Below the pieces are notes generated by a model, which saw only the letters and a program-made list of their open reading frames with translations, did no database searches and was not told where the DNA came from. A stretch of DNA of 64,000 nt, taken from positions 62,001 through 126,000 of the forward strand of contig CAWFZT010000006.1 of assembly GCA_963820415.1 (NCBI GenBank), written 5' to 3'. This DNA comes from CAWFZT01 sp963820415. Its GTDB lineage: Bacteria; Chloroflexota; Anaerolineae; Anaerolineales; Anaerolineaceae. Shown one piece after another: positions 63,533 to 64,000 of the stretch; position 1 is the first letter of the stretch, and the number at the start of each line of letters is the position of its first letter. The translations under genes were made by a program, and so were the position numbers.

Positions 63533-63860
63533 GCCAATACCTTTGCCAAACAGCGTAGGATAGGGCTTCAGGAGTGAAATTCAGCCGGAATCTGTAAAAG
63601 CCCAGGAAGGTAATTTTAACACTTTTTTATCGTTGTAAGGAAGTAGAATTCGAGTTTGGCGGACGCGAAAAATGTTGTCGAGAACCTCCGCACGAAAATC
63701 AAGTAATAAATTCAATGCTCCAAAAAATGTAAGGGCGAATACAGTTAGTATGACCCAACAAACCCTGCGCTGTGAGATTAATAAGGCTCGGAAAATTTGC
63801 GCGCGATGTATGCGATACCCAGAATACCCCAACGAGTTTTTTTATAGTGGATCTCTCTAC
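63533..63860. other. Intergenic stretch with a doubtful small reading frame
   Basis: 328 bases between the sialidase-like stop and the aldehyde dehydrogenase start. The composition is AT-rich compared with the genes. A TTG-initiated frame of 83 codons (63832-63581, minus) has one hydrophobic segment (CWVILTVFALTFFGALNLLL), but no ribosome site and no family resemblance, so I do not call it a gene. No promoter, terminator or repeat copy was recognised with confidence. Confidence 0.4.
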
Positions 63861-64000
63861 CTACGGTTTCCACAGAGTTGCCCCGATGAACCTCTCCGTA
63901 TCAGGGTCGGTGTTGTAATAGTAGGTGGTTACAATGGTACCGTCCTGGCGCTGGATCGTGCGCGGGTAACCCAGATCAGTGCCCCCGCCATCCTGGCGCA
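63861..64000 (-). CDS. C-terminal end of a sialidase (BNR-repeat) family protein
   Basis: The last 46 codons before the TAG at 63863-63861; the rest lies beyond the window. The peptide contains DLGYPRTIQRQDGTIV, then TYYYNTD and ERFIGATLWKP. This GYP-x-DGT-x-TYYY-x-TxW pattern is the usual C-terminal blade of bacterial exo-sialidase/BNR-repeat beta-propellers, including the conserved tyrosine region. Although only a fragment, its position beside several CMP-acid-sugar genes is suggestive. A non-sialidase propeller hydrolase is possible. Confidence 0.65.
   Translation of the reverse strand, partial: RQDGGGTDLGYPRTIQRQDGTIVTTYYYNTDPDTERFIGATLWKP

Noticed and set aside
63581..63832. Possible 83-residue protein upstream of the aldehyde dehydrogenase
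   Set aside because: It needs a TTG start with no ribosome site, shows no family motif, and lies in AT-rich intergenic sequence; one hydrophobic stretch is not enough.
1..64000. tRNA, rRNA, transposase or phage genes
   Set aside because: None were recognised on either strand while reading through; a tRNA or Rfam search could still find a short RNA I missed.

Overview
The window is one long surface-glycan locus from a bacterium. Overlapping genes, GC-rich coding sequence, transposed tracts such as the 16.6 kb direct repeat, and many GT-C membrane proteins of the kind common in environmental Chloroflexota suggest an Anaerolineae-like member of that phylum. This assignment is inferred from sequence style only, since no rRNA or other taxonomic marker is present. 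Every gene except one (1458-3275) is on the minus strand, and most neighbours overlap by 1-11 nt or lie a few bases apart, so they read as long operons transcribed from high to low coordinates.

Layout from right to left (direction of transcription): 63861-64000 is the C-terminal end of a sialidase-like protein. 57783-63532 carries an aldehyde dehydrogenase, a CMP-sugar synthetase, a full-length transketolase and a surface-carbohydrate protein. 45740-57621 holds three GT4 glycosyltransferases, a transglutaminase-like membrane protein, a methyltransferase-GT2 fusion, two GT-C membrane proteins and a sulfatase-like membrane protein. 36261-45659 starts at an extended -10 promoter and has an asparagine synthase, a GT4, a WecA/TagO-type lipid-carrier transferase and two giant GT-C paralogues. 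29355-36141 starts at a good sigma70-like promoter with an overlapping palindrome and has a winged-helix regulator, GDP-L-fucose synthase, the Wzm/Wzt ABC exporter, a capsule GT-B protein, a methyltransferase and a GNAT acetyltransferase. 15742-29247 is the nonulosonic (sialic-like) acid region: PseB-like dehydratase, RmlD-like reductase, two NeuB-type synthases, SpsF, a NeuA-HAD fusion, SDR, Gfo/Idh oxidoreductase and glycosyltransferases. 1-15661 has a small membrane protein, methyltransferase and sulfatase-like trio, a capsule-type protein, a further cytidylyltransferase, a 2-hydroxyacid dehydrogenase, an SDR, a DUF115-like protein, GT2 and several GT-C proteins.

Together the genes could make nucleotide- and CMP-activated sugars (fucose, deoxy-amino sugars and several nonulosonic-type acids), assemble them on a polyprenyl lipid with cytoplasmic GTs, decorate them outside the membrane with GT-C enzymes, and export them by the Wzm/Wzt transporter. 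No Wzx flippase or Wzy polymerase was recognised.

Two features stand out beyond the gene content. A family of 23-nt hairpin-forming repeats occurs at five places between 9 and 29.3 kb, one of them translated in frame inside a glycosyltransferase and others forming stop or start codons. Nine genes are broken by ten single-base frameshifts, mostly at homopolymers and concentrated at 26-34 kb; these look like consensus errors or a decaying block. For each I give the reconstructed full extent.
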